From NCBI GenBank assembly GCA_036873135.1, contig JAPTYO010000027.1:1383195-1447194 (forward strand): 64,000 nucleotides of DNA, given 5' to 3'. The notes under the pieces are model-generated. The model saw only the letters and a list, made by a program, of their open reading frames with translations. It did not search any database and was not told the origin of the DNA. The stretch comes from Clarkia xantiana subsp. parviflora (lineage: Eukaryota; Streptophyta; Magnoliopsida; Myrtales; Onagraceae). Position numbers and translations under genes: made by a program. Each line of letters starts with the position of its first letter. Position 1 is the first letter of the stretch. Positions 44,214 through 55,618 of this stretch are shown piece by piece.

Positions 44214-47200
44214 TCATGGACTGCATACTCCAATCATCTCCTTTAGAGTTTCGAACTTGTCTTTGGGTAATGGCTTGGTGAACAGGTCAGCTAACTGATC
44301 TTCAGTTTTGCAGTAAACCAAACTCACGTCTTCATCTTCCTGAAATTCTCGAACAGAGTACAACTTGATATTGAAGTGCTTGGTTCTTTTATGAAAGACT
44401 GAATTCTTTGAGATCTGAATTGTGGATTGATTATCGACATTGATTGTTGTAGCTTTGCACTCCTTCATCTTCAGATCCATTAAGATCTTTCTTAGCCAGA
44501 TAGCTTGATTTGCAGCTTCTGCTGCTGCTACAAACTCAGATTCTGCAGTAGATTGAGTGACAAAATTTTGCTTCCTTGAACTCCAAGAGAAAATTCCTGA
44601 ACCTAGTGTGAAGCAATAGCCTGAAGTGCTTCTGTAATCATCTAGACTTCCTCCCCAATCACTATCTGAGTATCAAGTCAGCTGTGTAGCTTGATTCATC
44701 TCAAACTTGACACCAAAGTTAACAGTTCCTTTGATGTATTTCAACACCCTTTTTGCCGCAATTAAATGCACCTCACTAGCACAATGCATAAAACGAGACA
44801 ATGTACTTACAACATATTGAATGTCAGGTCTGGTGGCTGTTAGATACATCAGACAGCCAAGTAAACTCCTGTAGTATCCCTCAGAGACTTTGTTTGAGCC
44901 ATCTTCACTGCATAGTTTTTCTTTTTGATTCATAGGAGTACTGATTTCTTTGCACTTCTCCATTGAAAACTTCTTGAGTATCTCTTGAGCGTACTTCTTC
45001 TGACTGATAAAAATCTTCTTTTCACTCTGCTTGACTTCCATACCAAGAAAGAATTTTTAGCCCAAGATCTATCATTTCGAAGCATTCCATCATCTCCTTC
45101 TTGAACCACTCAATCTGTCCTTTGTTGTTTCCAGTCACTAGTAGGTCATCTACATACAGAGAGACAATAATTGTGTTGTTCTCTTCATGTTTGACATACA
45201 AAGTAACCTCAGAGTAGCTCCTTTTGAACTCCAACTGCAGCATGTGTTCATCTATCCTGCTGTACCAAGCTCTAGGGGCTTGCTTGAGCCTATATAGAGC
45301 CTTTTTCAGCAAGTAGACTTTATCCTCAGCTCCTCCAACTTGAAACCCAAATGGTTGCTCAACGTAGACTTCTTCCTTCAGCACTCCATTGAGGAATGCT
45401 GACTTTACATCAAGCTGAAAGATTTTCCAGCCCTTTTGAGCTGCCACAGCAAGTAGTAATCTTATGGTATCCATTCTTGCCACAGGAGCAAATGTCTCTG
45501 AGTAATCCACGCCAAACTTCTGAGCATAACCCTTCACTACTAACCTTGGTTTGAGCTTGTTGACAGATGAGTCTGCATTGAGCTTTGTTCTGAACACCCA
45601 TTTGACCCCAATTACTTTCTTATCTGCTGGTCTGTTGACAAGCTCCCAAGTGTCATTCTTCTGGATCATCTGAATTTCTTCTATCATAGCTTTCTTCCAC
45701 TTTGATGAGTTGAGAGCTTCTTCAGGTCCAGATGGCTCACAAATGGTCACATGACATCTCTGATAGACATCAGAAAGAGATCGAGTCCCTCTTACTGGTA
45801 CATCATCTTCAGTTTCATCTCTCCATTCATCATTAAAAACAGGTTCATGTGGCTGAGACTCCAGAGAGTTAGAGTTCTGCCAATCCCATTCACCCTCTTC
45901 ATTGAAGTGAACATCTCTTGAGACTGTCATCTTCTTTGTTTGAGGATGATAAATCTTGTAAGCTTTTGAAGTGGTGCTGTAACCCACAAAGATACCAGGT
46001 TCTGCTTTCCTGTCTAACTTGTCCCTTTTGATTTGAGGAATGTGCACAAAGCAAATACATCCAAAAACTTTTAGGAACTTGAGTGAGGGTTTGTAGCCAT
46101 ACCATGCTTCAAAAGGAGTCATCTCTGCCACTACCTTTGTTGGTAGCCTGTTCTGCAAGAATACAGCAGTGTTTGCTGCCTCTGCCCAATATTGCTTGGG
46201 CAAATTCTTCTGATGCACCATGCTTCTGGTCATTTCTTGGATAGTTCTATTCCTTCTTTCACTTACCCCGTTTTGCTGAGGTGTGTGAGGGGTTGTTAGC
46301 TGTCTTAGAACTCCTTCCTGATCGAGGAAGTCAGTGAATTCTTGAGATCCATATTTAGTGCCATTGTCAGTCCTTAGCACTTGAATTTTACACCAGCTTT
46401 GGTTCTCCACCATGCTTTTGAATTTCTTGAACACAGGGAATACTTCAGTCTTGGTCTTCAAGAAATAGATCCAGCACATCCTTGTGTAGTCATCTATAAA
46501 GGTTACAAAGTAAACGCTCCCATGAAGAGATGGTGTTCTTTGTGGTCCTGACACGTCTGAGTGGATGATTTTCAGCTTCTTGGTTGCCCTTCTGACATCC
46601 TTTGGAAAACGTTTTCTGTTTTGTTTGCCATAGTGACATGCTGCACAGTCTGGAATAACATCTCCTAGGCTTGGTAGTCCTCTTGAAAGACTTTTTACAG
46701 CTAGAAGTCTCTTTATGCTGCAATGGCCCATCCTTCTGTGCCAAGTCACAGTGCTGTTTTCTTGAGCAGGGAGTGCGGAATAAACTTCTTCATTAGGCTC
46801 AAAATAAAAGCCCTTTTTCTTCATCTTGACTTGCAGGACCTCTTTTCCTTTTGCATTCTTTATGGTGCATTATTCTCCATGAAAAGTCAGTGAAAGTCCT
46901 TTCTGAACCAATTGACTAACACTAAGGAGATTTTGGCTCAAATCAGGAACATATAGGACATTCGTGATTAACTTTGTACCTTCACTTGATGTCAGCGCGA
47001 CTGTTCCTTTAGACTTTGCTTCCAGCCTTCTTCCATCTCCAATACGTACAAAGACATTCTCACAGGGTTTTAGATCCTTGAAGAGTGTCTTGTCGTATGT
47101 CATGTGGTTTGAACAGCCACTGTCAATGAGCCAGGCTTCAGATTCTGCACATGCTGCAAAGCATTGTGCTACAAAGATTTGATCTTCATCTGTCTCCTCT

Positions 47201-48101
47201 TCTGCTTGTGCTAATGCAACCTGCTTGTGTGCTCTGCAGATGACAGCTTCATGCCCCATTTGTCCACATTTTGTGCACTTAGCTTCAGGTCTCTTCCAGC
47301 ACTTGAATGGTGGATGTCCTTTCTTCCCACAATGATTGCAAGGAGGGTAGCTCTTCTTTTGTCCCTTTCCCCTTTTGTAGGTCTGAACTTTGCTCACCCT
47401 TCTCATATTACTTCTTGCCTTCAAATTGTTTCTTCTTGGCTCCTCCTTGTGCCTTGGTGAATAAGGCTCCTTCTACACTCTTATCCTCTCTCATTAGTCT
47501 TCTCTGCTCCTGTGCTTGCAAAGAGCTAAGGAGTTCAGACAACTTTAATGTAGCTAGGTCCTTTGTATTCTCCAGAGATGCTATGGTTGCCTCAAACTTT
47601 TCAGGCAATGTCACTAGAATTTTCTCCACGAGCTGGTGTCAGTCATTTGAGTGCCAAGAATCTTACTTGATTTGCAAGGTTGATTAGACGATCAGAGTAC
47701 TCTGTGATAGTCTCTGAATCCTTCATGCTTTCCCTTTCAAATGCTCTGATTAAATTCAGAGCCTTCATGCCTCTTATCTTCTCATCACCTTGGTACTCAG
47801 TTTTGAGGAAATCCCAGATTTCTTTTGCTGATCTGAGGGACATGATTCTATTGAAGATTGCATGAGACACAGCTGAGTAAAGGCAGGACCTTGCTTGTGC
47901 CTTCCTTGATTTCTTTTCTTTGTAGACATTAATCTGAGCCAGTGTGGGATTATTAGGAAGCTCTGGGATCTCATAATCATCCTCAACAGCTTCCCACAAG
48001 TCTCCTCCTTCCATGAAAGCTTCCATCCTCACAGCCCAAGCTTGATAATTCTCACCATCGAATTTGGGTGGTGATTGACTTGAGAATGCTGAATCTTCCA
48101 T
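44214..48101 (-). pseudogene. Copia gag-pol polyprotein
   Basis: Order gag, protease, integrase, RT, RNase H, which defines Ty1/copia. Gag starts MEDSAFSSQSPPKFDGENYQ (48101). Two CCHC knuckles (CNHCGKKGHPPFKC, CTKCGQMGHEAVIC, near 47320) precede protease (WLIDSGCSNHMT, near 47115). Integrase has the H-H-C-C finger (WHRRMGH, CAACHYG) and D-D-E core (HSDVSGPQRTP, RTDNGTKYGS, GVSERRNRT). RT has FQLDVKSAFLNG and LYVDDLLVTGN (near 45140). RNase H ends in TKPLPKDKFETLKEMIGVCS. Frame breaks lie near 47640, 47415, 46865 and 45045-44480, so it is inactive, but nearly all domains are recognisable. Confidence 0.92.
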
Positions 48102-48187
48102 TTCTTGAGTTAGAACTGATATGGTGGGAGTTTTTGGTGGCTCTCGACCTCACAGTTCCCTTAAGATAAAGGGGCTCTGATACTAGA

Positions 48188-48422
48188 TGTAAAACCTGAA
48201 ACAGAGAGATTGAAAATCGATAATAGGAAGGTTGCTGTAATTCGTCTATGTATTGATGAAGAAAGGATTACAGCTTTTATAGAATACAAAAGACTAATAG
48301 ACTTTAGCTATGCCTAAATAAGTTCCTGATATTTAGCTAATAGCAAATCAAAAATGATGCAACAACCTAATAGATAACAGAACGGAAATTATTGCTTGAA
48401 GGACAAGAATCAACTTCTAACA
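48188..48422 (-). repeat. Copia 5' LTR
   Basis: 235 bp. On the minus strand the internal side reads TCTAGTATCAGAGCCCC, a tRNA-Met-type primer-binding site close to TGGTATCAGAGC. Confidence 0.92.
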
Positions 48423-48965
48423 GCTTGGATAAAGACAAAGATTTGGAAATTCCAATTCAGGACCCAGAGACTATTCCTGGTTTCACTGCGGTGCAAAAGT
48501 CGGTAACATATGAGGAAGATGCTCTCACATTGACAGGGAGAGAATTGAAAAAGAGGTGGTGAGAGATCTGCTTTACCTAATTTAGTTTTGGTATGTCCAG
48601 TACTGTTCTTTGGATCATTGTCTAATGTTTGGTGGTTTGGTCCTTTGTAGGAGGCAGAGGTCTTTCCTGGTTTGGCAACTATAGAAAGTTTCCCTGATAG
48701 TATCAGCACGACGTGCGTTGGTGCGTACTTGTTCAATCTTTCATCTGTATCCGAGGATGTCTTTAATAACTCAGTCCTCTTGCTTGACGAGTCGACTCGG
48801 TTCGATGCTTCCATTTCGAGAGAGTCAGAATTAGGAGATAACCCTGATGTGCTTGCCAATTCGGTATGTCTCTCTCAACAATGTTTAGTCTTTCGTTATA
48901 AGTGCATACACGCCCCTTGGGTCATTTATAATATACACCATTATCTACTGTTTACAAGAGAGCCA
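48423..48965 (+). pseudogene. Host 5' exons, copy 2, right part
   Basis: It continues the exon cut at 43966 and includes exon 48651-48863, identical in structure to 18254-18466. Copy 2 lacks a 19-bp segment present in copy 1, so its first exon is in another frame at its end. The copy extends past the point (GCCAA, about 48961-48965) where the gypsy array interrupts copy 1. Confidence 0.85.
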
Positions 48966-49556
48966 ACACACTTTGTGAGCGTACATATTCACATCATTGG
49001 TTTTGCAGTATGTACATTGAAGTTTACAAACCCCAGTGATTAATACTTTTGCTTATGGCTGTAGATAACATGAGTTCAAGTCTCAAAACTACAATCTTTT
49101 GTTGGATTTAAACATTTTGTTGAGACAAGTTGAAAATAAAACTAAGTCTACTCATAATAAACCACTTATAAACAGTTTAGACTGACTGGCTCTTTTTCTA
49201 AAATGCAAACCTCTGTATTTTTTTCCACTATAGAGATTTTCTTCCCCTTTTATAGCATGCAGGTATTCAAATTTTCAGGCAACCAAGAAAACTCGGTTTG
49301 ACAAGTTGGTACTGATAATTTTTTTGTGACATTTATCATGTTTTAGTTTAGGGTTGCAATCTGAGAAAACATGATTTGACAAGTTGGTAGTTGGGATTAT
49401 TTATTTATTTATTTTTTCCTTGACATTTAGGTATCATGCTTTAGTTTAGGGTTGCAATCTAGTAACTAACTTGTTTTTGTTGTTACACTTTTTTGCCCTT
49501 AGTAACAAAAGCTACTTAATTGATTGCAACAACGAAAAGCAAGTTAATTAATATAT
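48966..49556. other. Intron-like or intergenic DNA
   Basis: AT-rich with no open frame I can support. GGTTGCAATCT and GACAAGTTGG stretches occur twice near 49300-49460. Confidence 0.4.
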
Positions 49557-50095
49557 GGGTTTAAGTACCTTTTCATACCACTTCTTTGCACAGAATCCAC
49601 TTTTGGTACCACTTCTATTTTCTGTATACTTTTGGTACCAATTCTTTCAACTTTGTATCCTTTTGGTACCACTGTTAACTTTCCGTCCAAATTGGCCGTT
49701 AAGTATAATGTGCCATGTACGTGACCGCCCTAAACTTTTGAATTTGTTTCAATTTAGTCCATCTAATGCATCCCTAATTTTTAATTTGTTAAATTTAGCC
49801 CTAAAATTTCCAAATCGAACCCTTGACCCATCATGGTTTTGAAATTTTAGGACTAAATTGAACAAATTAAAAGTCAGAGATGCATTAGATGGACTAAATT
49901 GAAACAAATTCAAAAGTTTAGGGCGGTCACGTGCATGGCACATGACACTTAACGGTCAATTTGGACGGAAAGTTAACAGTGGTACCAAAAGGATACAAAG
50001 TTGAAAGAATTGGTACCAAAAGTATACAAAAAAATAGAAGTGGTACCAAAAGTGGATTTTGTGCAAAGAAGTGGTATAAAAAGGTACTTAATCCC
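49557..50095. mobile_element. MULE-type foldback MITE
   Basis: 539 bp, almost entirely two inverted arms of about 250 bp (GGGTTTAAGTACC on the left, GGTACTTAATCCC on the right), flanked by a perfect 9-bp duplication TTAATATAT (49548-49556, 50096-50104). Long terminal inverted repeats with 9-bp duplications mark Mutator-like elements. It has no coding capacity. Confidence 0.85.
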
Positions 50096-50156
50096 TTAAT
50101 ATATTGCAACCATTAAAAAAATGGATACTTGAAAGTAAAAAAAAAATCTTAGGTAC

Positions 50157-50865
50157 TGATGGGTTCCGCTGTAGCCGCAAGCCCTTTAACGACGAGTAAA
50201 CGGTGAATAGGCCCACTGGGCCCTAAAAGAAGTTAAGAAGACCATTGCGAAGGGTCCCGATGAGAGGAGTCCCGATGGCGAAGGGTCCCGACAAGGTCGG
50301 TCCCGATATGTGAGCTGGACGCTCTCGATGAGATGCCTTTAGAAAGGCCCCGATGATGAATCCCTGAGGATGTTGGCCCTGTCACGATGACAAGGGGCCT
50401 CGAGCGGTGACCAAATGAGATAACTCTGGAGTCCCCGATACTGGTCGGGACTTGCTATCAGAGGTTGAGGCCGAGATACGTGGAGCGTGGCCGAGATAAG
50501 CGAGATCATGGCCGAGATAGGCGGGATCATGGCCGAGATAAGAGAGATCATGGCCGAGATAGGCAGGATCGTGGCCGAGATAGGCGGGATCGTGGCCGAG
50601 ATAGGCGGGATCGTGGGCTAACTGCCCCAGCGGTTCACCAGGTAACTGAGGTAGCTCTTCTCCTATAAAAGGGCAGAAGTTACCTCAGATCGATACGTTT
50701 TGATACTCATACACTTGCTTGCCAGTTTCGTTGAGATACTCATTTAAGCATCGGAGAGGGAATTTGGGTCACCGCCCGGTCTATTCCTCTCTTGCAGGTT
50801 TACGTGGAGCGAAGGAGTTCGGATCGCCGTCAAGACCGTACCGGAGTTCCAGCCGTGATCCAACA
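50157..50865 (+). repeat. F gypsy 5' LTR
   Basis: 709 bp, TGATGGGTTCC to GTGATCCAACA, in plus orientation. Seven units of about 21 bp (CCGAGATAGGCGGGATCGTGG type, 50471-50617) lie upstream of a TATA box (TATAAAA, 50664-50670). The primer-binding site TTGGCGCCGACTGTGGGA follows at 50866. Confidence 0.9.
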
Positions 50866-50902
50866 TTGGCGCCGACTGTGGGAATCGTAACGAAAAGCGA
50901 AG

Positions 50903-51824
50903 ATGACTTCTACTCGTTCAATGGGGGCTGGCAAGCAGAGAAAGCAAGGACAATTTGGTGGTTCCCGTCTTCCTGCTGGAACACTGAACTCGCCACCGGA
51001 GCATGCTGAGGACCAAAATCTCCCTGCTGAGGTTTCCCGAACAGGGGGCACAACGAAGTTCCTGAGGATACGGCAAGACACCAAGAGAATAGGGAGGAGG
51101 ATGCTCCTCCAAACGCGGACCTGGCAAAGGCCGTGGCGGATGCCATGCCGATGTTCTTGGAGGCCATGGAGGCTCTCCTGGAGCGGAGAGAGGCTGCCAA
51201 GAGGCAGGAGGAGGTGCCTCCACCGCGGGAAGTTCAGAATGCACAGGATGCCCAACCCAGAAACCAAGACAAGGGCAAGGAGCCTGCCCAGTCGGAGAGA
51301 TTTGTTATTGATGGGCCAGGACTAGTGAAACATAGGACCATTCCCCTTAATGGTCCCATCACCCCCGACCAGGTGGTGAAGATCGTGAACATTTGCATGG
51401 GGGACCAGAAGCAGATGATGTCGGAACTGAGGGATCAGTCCACCCATCCCTTTGTTCCCCGACTGATAGACACCCTCGCCCCGCCAAGGCTGGGGATCCC
51501 TACGATTAAGGAGTATGATGGCGAAGGAGATCCAATTCGCCACGTCCAGAAGCACCTCATGGCCTGTCTAGGCAGAGCCCCCAATGACGACATTGTGTGT
51601 GTGCTGTTCCCAGGTACACTTGGTGAGAGGGCCCTGACGTGGTTCTTCAGCCTGCCGCTAGGATGCATCTCTAGCTGGGCTGACATGCACGACCGTTTCA
51701 TTCAGCAGTACCAGGGTCGTCGACGCCTCTTGAAGAGCGTGAGATCCCTGGCCCAGGTGGTGCAGAGGCCCGACGAATCGCTAGCACATTATTACCAGCA
51801 GTACACTGCTAGTGTGGCGGAGAG
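50903..51824 (+). pseudogene. F gag fragment
   Basis: Starts MTSTRSMGAGKQRKQGQ at ATG 50903. A frame change between about 51050 and 51110 leads to AKAVADAMPMFLEAMEALLE, IPLNGPITPDQVVKIVNICM, IKEYDGEGDPIRHVQKHL and RPDESLAHYYQQYTASVAE. It ends at 51824, where it is fused to the D LTR through a shared GGCGGAGA. No protease or pol is left. Confidence 0.85.
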
Positions 51825-52323
51825 GTACCTCAGTTACCTGGTGAACCGTTGGGGGTGGTTAGCCCGTATTCCGCGTATCTCGGGCACGATCCCTCCTATC
51901 TAGGCCATGATCTCGCTTATCTCGGCCACGCCTCGCGTATCTCGGCCACGCTCCGCATATCTTAGCTGCACTCCGCGTATCTCGGCCACGCCCCGCGTAT
52001 CTCGGCCATAACCTCTGATAGCAAGTCCCGACCAATATCGGGGACTCTAGAGTTATCTCATTGTGTCACCGCTCGGGGCCCCTCGTCATCGTGACAGGGC
52101 CAATCATTCTCAGGGATTCGTTATCGGGGCCTACTTAAAGGCTTCTCATCGGGAGCTTCCAGCTCACCTATCGGGACCGACTCTGTCGGGACCTTTCATC
52201 ATCGGGACTCCCTCTGTTGGGACCCTTCACCTTGGTCTTCTTGACCTCCATTTTAGGGCCTAGTGGGCCTATTCGCCGTTTCCTCGCCGTTAAAGGGCCT
52301 AACGGCCATAGCGGAACCCATCA
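51817..52323 (-). repeat. D 3' LTR, partial
   Basis: It matches the 61446-61921 part of the D 5' LTR, including the CTCGGCCACGCCCCGCGTAT repeats, and is slightly longer because of an extra CATCATCGGGACTCCC segment near 52197. Confidence 0.88.
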
Positions 52324-52704
52324 TTTGCCCCCAAGACATGAGGGACTTACAGTTCGTCGTGTCTTTCAACTCCCGACCTCCCGACGTCGGAATCGGGGAT
52401 CTTTCTCCTGGCATAGTCACTTAGTACAAGTCTTCTCGTTTGTGTTTCCTCAATACCTTGTGGATAACTTCCAAATCCGAGAGGACTCCTCGGTTCCCCA
52501 GCCATTAAATGCAGCAGATAACGAAGCGACGTCTTTAGTACCCGTGCCTGATTTTTCGCGCCTGCTTTTTCTGAAAAGTGCTTTTCAGGCCGTTTCATCA
52601 TTGCACCCGTTGCCATTCTGCACGTTTCATCTCAACGGTCCAGATTAGAACGCTTCAACTTCGACGATTCAGATCAAAGCGTCCCTTCGACTGTCCTCTT
52701 CGCC

Positions 52705-52711
52705 TATAAAA
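52705..52711 (+). promoter_or_regulatory. TATA box of D antisense gene
   Basis: CGCCTATAAAACC, 183 bases before ATG 52888. A CATCTCAACGGTCCAGATT motif upstream (near 52628) is shared with A and B. 52324-52704 is otherwise leader without a gene. Confidence 0.6.
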
Positions 52712-52887
52712 CCCTAACCGTGGGCACAATTTCAATTTTACCGTCTCCGAAATTTCAAAAGCTCTCTGCAACCTTTCTGAGAATTCGAGCTCTGCGATTC
52801 CGAAGATCTCAGTGCTCCTCCGGCCTCCTGTTCTTCCAAGCAACTTTTCCGACAACGTCAAGTTCATCCTTCCAGCCTCCAACCATC

Positions 52888-54787
52888 ATGTCTGGTAAGG
52901 GTTTCTTCTTCGTTGCTTGTACATTTTTTTTTTCTTGTTTGCAGTTTTCCGGAAAACCCAATGTGCCTTTCCATGGCTGATTTCAGACAGCGGATCTAGT
53001 TCCGAGGGAAGGAAGCCCTTCAACTTCGACTATGCTCTGAATGGGATTTCCAGCACTACGTATGATGCAGCTCTTCGGGAGGGATGCATCACCTCTATCT
53101 GGGAACCTCGTTTCCCGTATCCCTGGCCCCGCCCCTCGGGTAACCTTGAGGTTACTTGTCCCCGAAAATGGGAGGTATTTGTCTCTACGGGGCAAATATC
53201 AGCGGGGATCAGATTCCCCTTCTGTGGTAATCTGGTCGAGATATGCCAGCATTACAAGACGCACCCGACCACCTTCTCTCCGCACGCCATACGCCTGTGG
53301 AACGCCTTCCAGGTCCTCTGCTTCCGACAGAAGTGGGTATACAGCCTCAAGCTCTTAAGGACTTTCTATGGGATGAAGTGCAACGAGGCGGGGGTTTGTG
53401 CCTTCTACCCCCGGATGCCGAAGTGGAACAAGACGCAACTCGGTTTGTGCAACTGGACCAATGACACCTGGAAGGTGGTTAAGGGTCGGGGACTCCTGGT
53501 CAACACGGGGTCCGATAACAGCGGGTGGAAGAGGAGCTACTTCTTCATCCAAAACTCCTCGATCCCGTGGCCCCGATGGGAGGTGGAAGCGGATTCTCCT
53601 CCCGCTTTCCACACCTACACCGACGAAGACTTCCAGACTCTTCAGCTCATCCAGCTCTACCGGTGGGGGGAGTCCTACACTCCCCTCGACGCCAATTTTC
53701 TCGTGGAGCGGGACCTGGTGAATGCCGGGATCCGACTCCTCGACATAGTCTCCGGGGGGCATCTTTTCGACGGCGCCTCCAATATGGTTCCCTGAGTAAA
53801 TCTCTAACCTTTGTTTTTTACTGTTTGCAGCTAAGAAGGTATCCGTGCTGACCAATCTGATCCTTAAGCAGGGGGAGACCGATGCTGTCCGCCCCACGCG
53901 GAAGAGGAAGTCAGCCAAGAAGGCTGCTGCTCCATCGGGATCTCCTTCCGCGGAGAGGCCAAAGCGGAGACGCGTGGAGGTGGATAAGCTCTTCGACGTC
54001 CAGAATGCTGAAGAAGGTAAAAAGCTCCGCCTTGCTATTAAATCGTACAGGAGGCTGGTCCCGAAGGAGTTGATTCCTTCGACCATGGAGGCCCGCATCG
54101 CCGATGTCAAACGAGTCCTCCGAGGGGAAACTCCTCGTGTTCTGAAGGCGGGCTACAACAACTATCGCGGGAAGGACCAATATGTCTCCCGACGTATTGT
54201 TTGGTGTAAGGGCTCTAATGAACTTCCTGATTACGTTTCTAAAGCCTCCTCTCGTCCTCTAGGTGCAGGTCACTCCGGGACTCCGTCGGGTGCTGGAGCC
54301 TCAGCCGGTGCACCACCTTCAGCAGGGGCGCCTCCTTCTGCAGGGGCACCACTTTTCTCCAGTGGTCCTTGAGAAGAAGGCTCTGGAGGAGCAAGTTGCG
54401 GGGGTTCCCGCGCAGCTGGTCGCGTCCGAGACCAAGGGCCGGGAGGATTATCAGAGGTCTGAAGAATTCCAGGCTGATGCTGTAAAGTTCTGCAGCGCGG
54501 AGGTGGAGAACACCCTCTTCAACGCAGTCGAGGAACTCCACCTGGAGTATGGCGACGCCATCAACTTCGACAAGTCTCCCTCTCTTGCTCCCTTCGCGAA
54601 GAAATACTTTGCTCTCTCGGAGGAGAGTGATGGGGGGAGCACTCCCGCGATTGTTGAAGACGAAGCAGAGCCTCCAAGTGCCGACGCCCCGATAATCGAC
54701 CCTCCAGCGGCTGAACCGGTGGAGTCTTCTGCCACAGACCTCGTGGACCCTGCTCCCGTTGATGCCGCCGACAAGGACCAAGCCTAA
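52888..54787 (+). pseudogene. D antisense spliced gene, coiled coil deleted
   Basis: Micro-exon ATGTCTG (52888-52894), exon 2 from 52987 (DSGSSSEGRKPFNFDYALNGI), the N-terminal domain in one open frame (EVFVSTGQISAGIRFPFCGN, SPHAIRLWNAFQVLC, FYGMKCNEAGVCAF, PWPRWEVEADSP, LYRWGESYTPLDANFLVE), an intron ending at 53830, and KKVSVLTNLILKQGETDAV. The basic middle (KSYRRLVPKELIPSTMEAR) leads to a Gly/Ala/Pro repeat (GAPPSAGAPPSAGAP). The coiled coil is nearly gone: after a stop at 54370 the frame resumes at EKKALEEQV and the conserved tail (RSEEFQADAVKFCSAEVENT, NAVEELHLEYGDAINF), ending DKDQA at 54787. Exon 2 is the most intact copy of the N-terminal domain here. Confidence 0.62.
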
Positions 54788-54889
54788 CTGCTTTACCTTT
54801 AAAGTCCTTTTATTTCCCTCATTTTTGTAATCCTCGGGCCTTTGAGCCCTTATGAACATCAGACTTTCTTAGTTCCGATTTCCCATTGC

Positions 54890-55618
54890 ACTTCTCAAAG
54901 CGACTTTACTTACTTAAGGCGAGATCTCGCCACTTAAGACATTTCAAGACATCACTTAAGACGATTTAGCCACTTGCACCACTTAAGGTGACTTATCATC
55001 ACGCACCACTTAAGGCGACTTTCCAATACTTAGAATAAATCCAAGAATTTTGCATCACTTTAGACGACTTAATCTCGTGCATCACTTAAGATGACTTTAA
55101 CAACACTTAGAGTAAATCTAAGAATCGCGCATCACTTAAGACGACTTAATCTCGTGCATCACTTAAGACGACTTAATCTCGTGCATCACTTAAGACGACT
55201 TTCTCGTGCACCACTTAAGGCAAATTTTTTCGTGCACCACTTAAGGCGACTTTTTTCGTGCACCACTCAAGGCGACTTTTCTCGTGCACCACTCAAGGCG
55301 ACTTTTCTCGTGCACCACTCAAGGCGACTTTTCTCGTGCACCACTCAAGGCGACTAAATAACATTTAGAATAAATCTAAGGATAATTCTGATCGGAAGCA
55401 ACCTCTTTATTCATTGATGGCACAAAATTTGCTTACATCGAATCAAACGATAAATAACATACACCACTTAAGGCGATTTTACATCGGGCACCACTTAAGG
55501 CGACTTTTCATCGGGCACCACTTAAGGCGACTTTTCATCGGGCACCACTTAAGGCGACTTTTCATCGGGCACCACTTAAGGCGACTTTTCATCGGGCACC
55601 ACTTAAAGCGACTTTTCA
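54890..55618. repeat. D tandem-repeat region
   Basis: Repeats of CACTTAAGGCGACTT with variable linkers. They become regular 26-27-bp units (CACCACTTAAGGCGACTTTT plus CATCGGG, about six copies, 55461-55618) right up to the integrase stop codon. Confidence 0.85.
55369..55411. terminator. Convergent AATAAA pair, element D
   Basis: AATAAA on plus (55369-55374) and on minus (55406-55411), in the same conserved block as in A and B (CTGATCGGAAG between them). Confidence 0.45.

Larger units (their letters stand above)
43967..48422 (-). mobile_element. Nearly complete Ty1/copia element
   Basis: 4,456 bp with 235-bp LTRs and a 5-bp duplication GCTTG (43962-43966 and 48423-48427). Copy 1 of the host exon (18005-18015) shows the empty site ATGAGCTTGGATAAAG. 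The two LTRs differ at about 8 of 235 positions by eye, so the insertion is not very recent. Confidence 0.95.
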
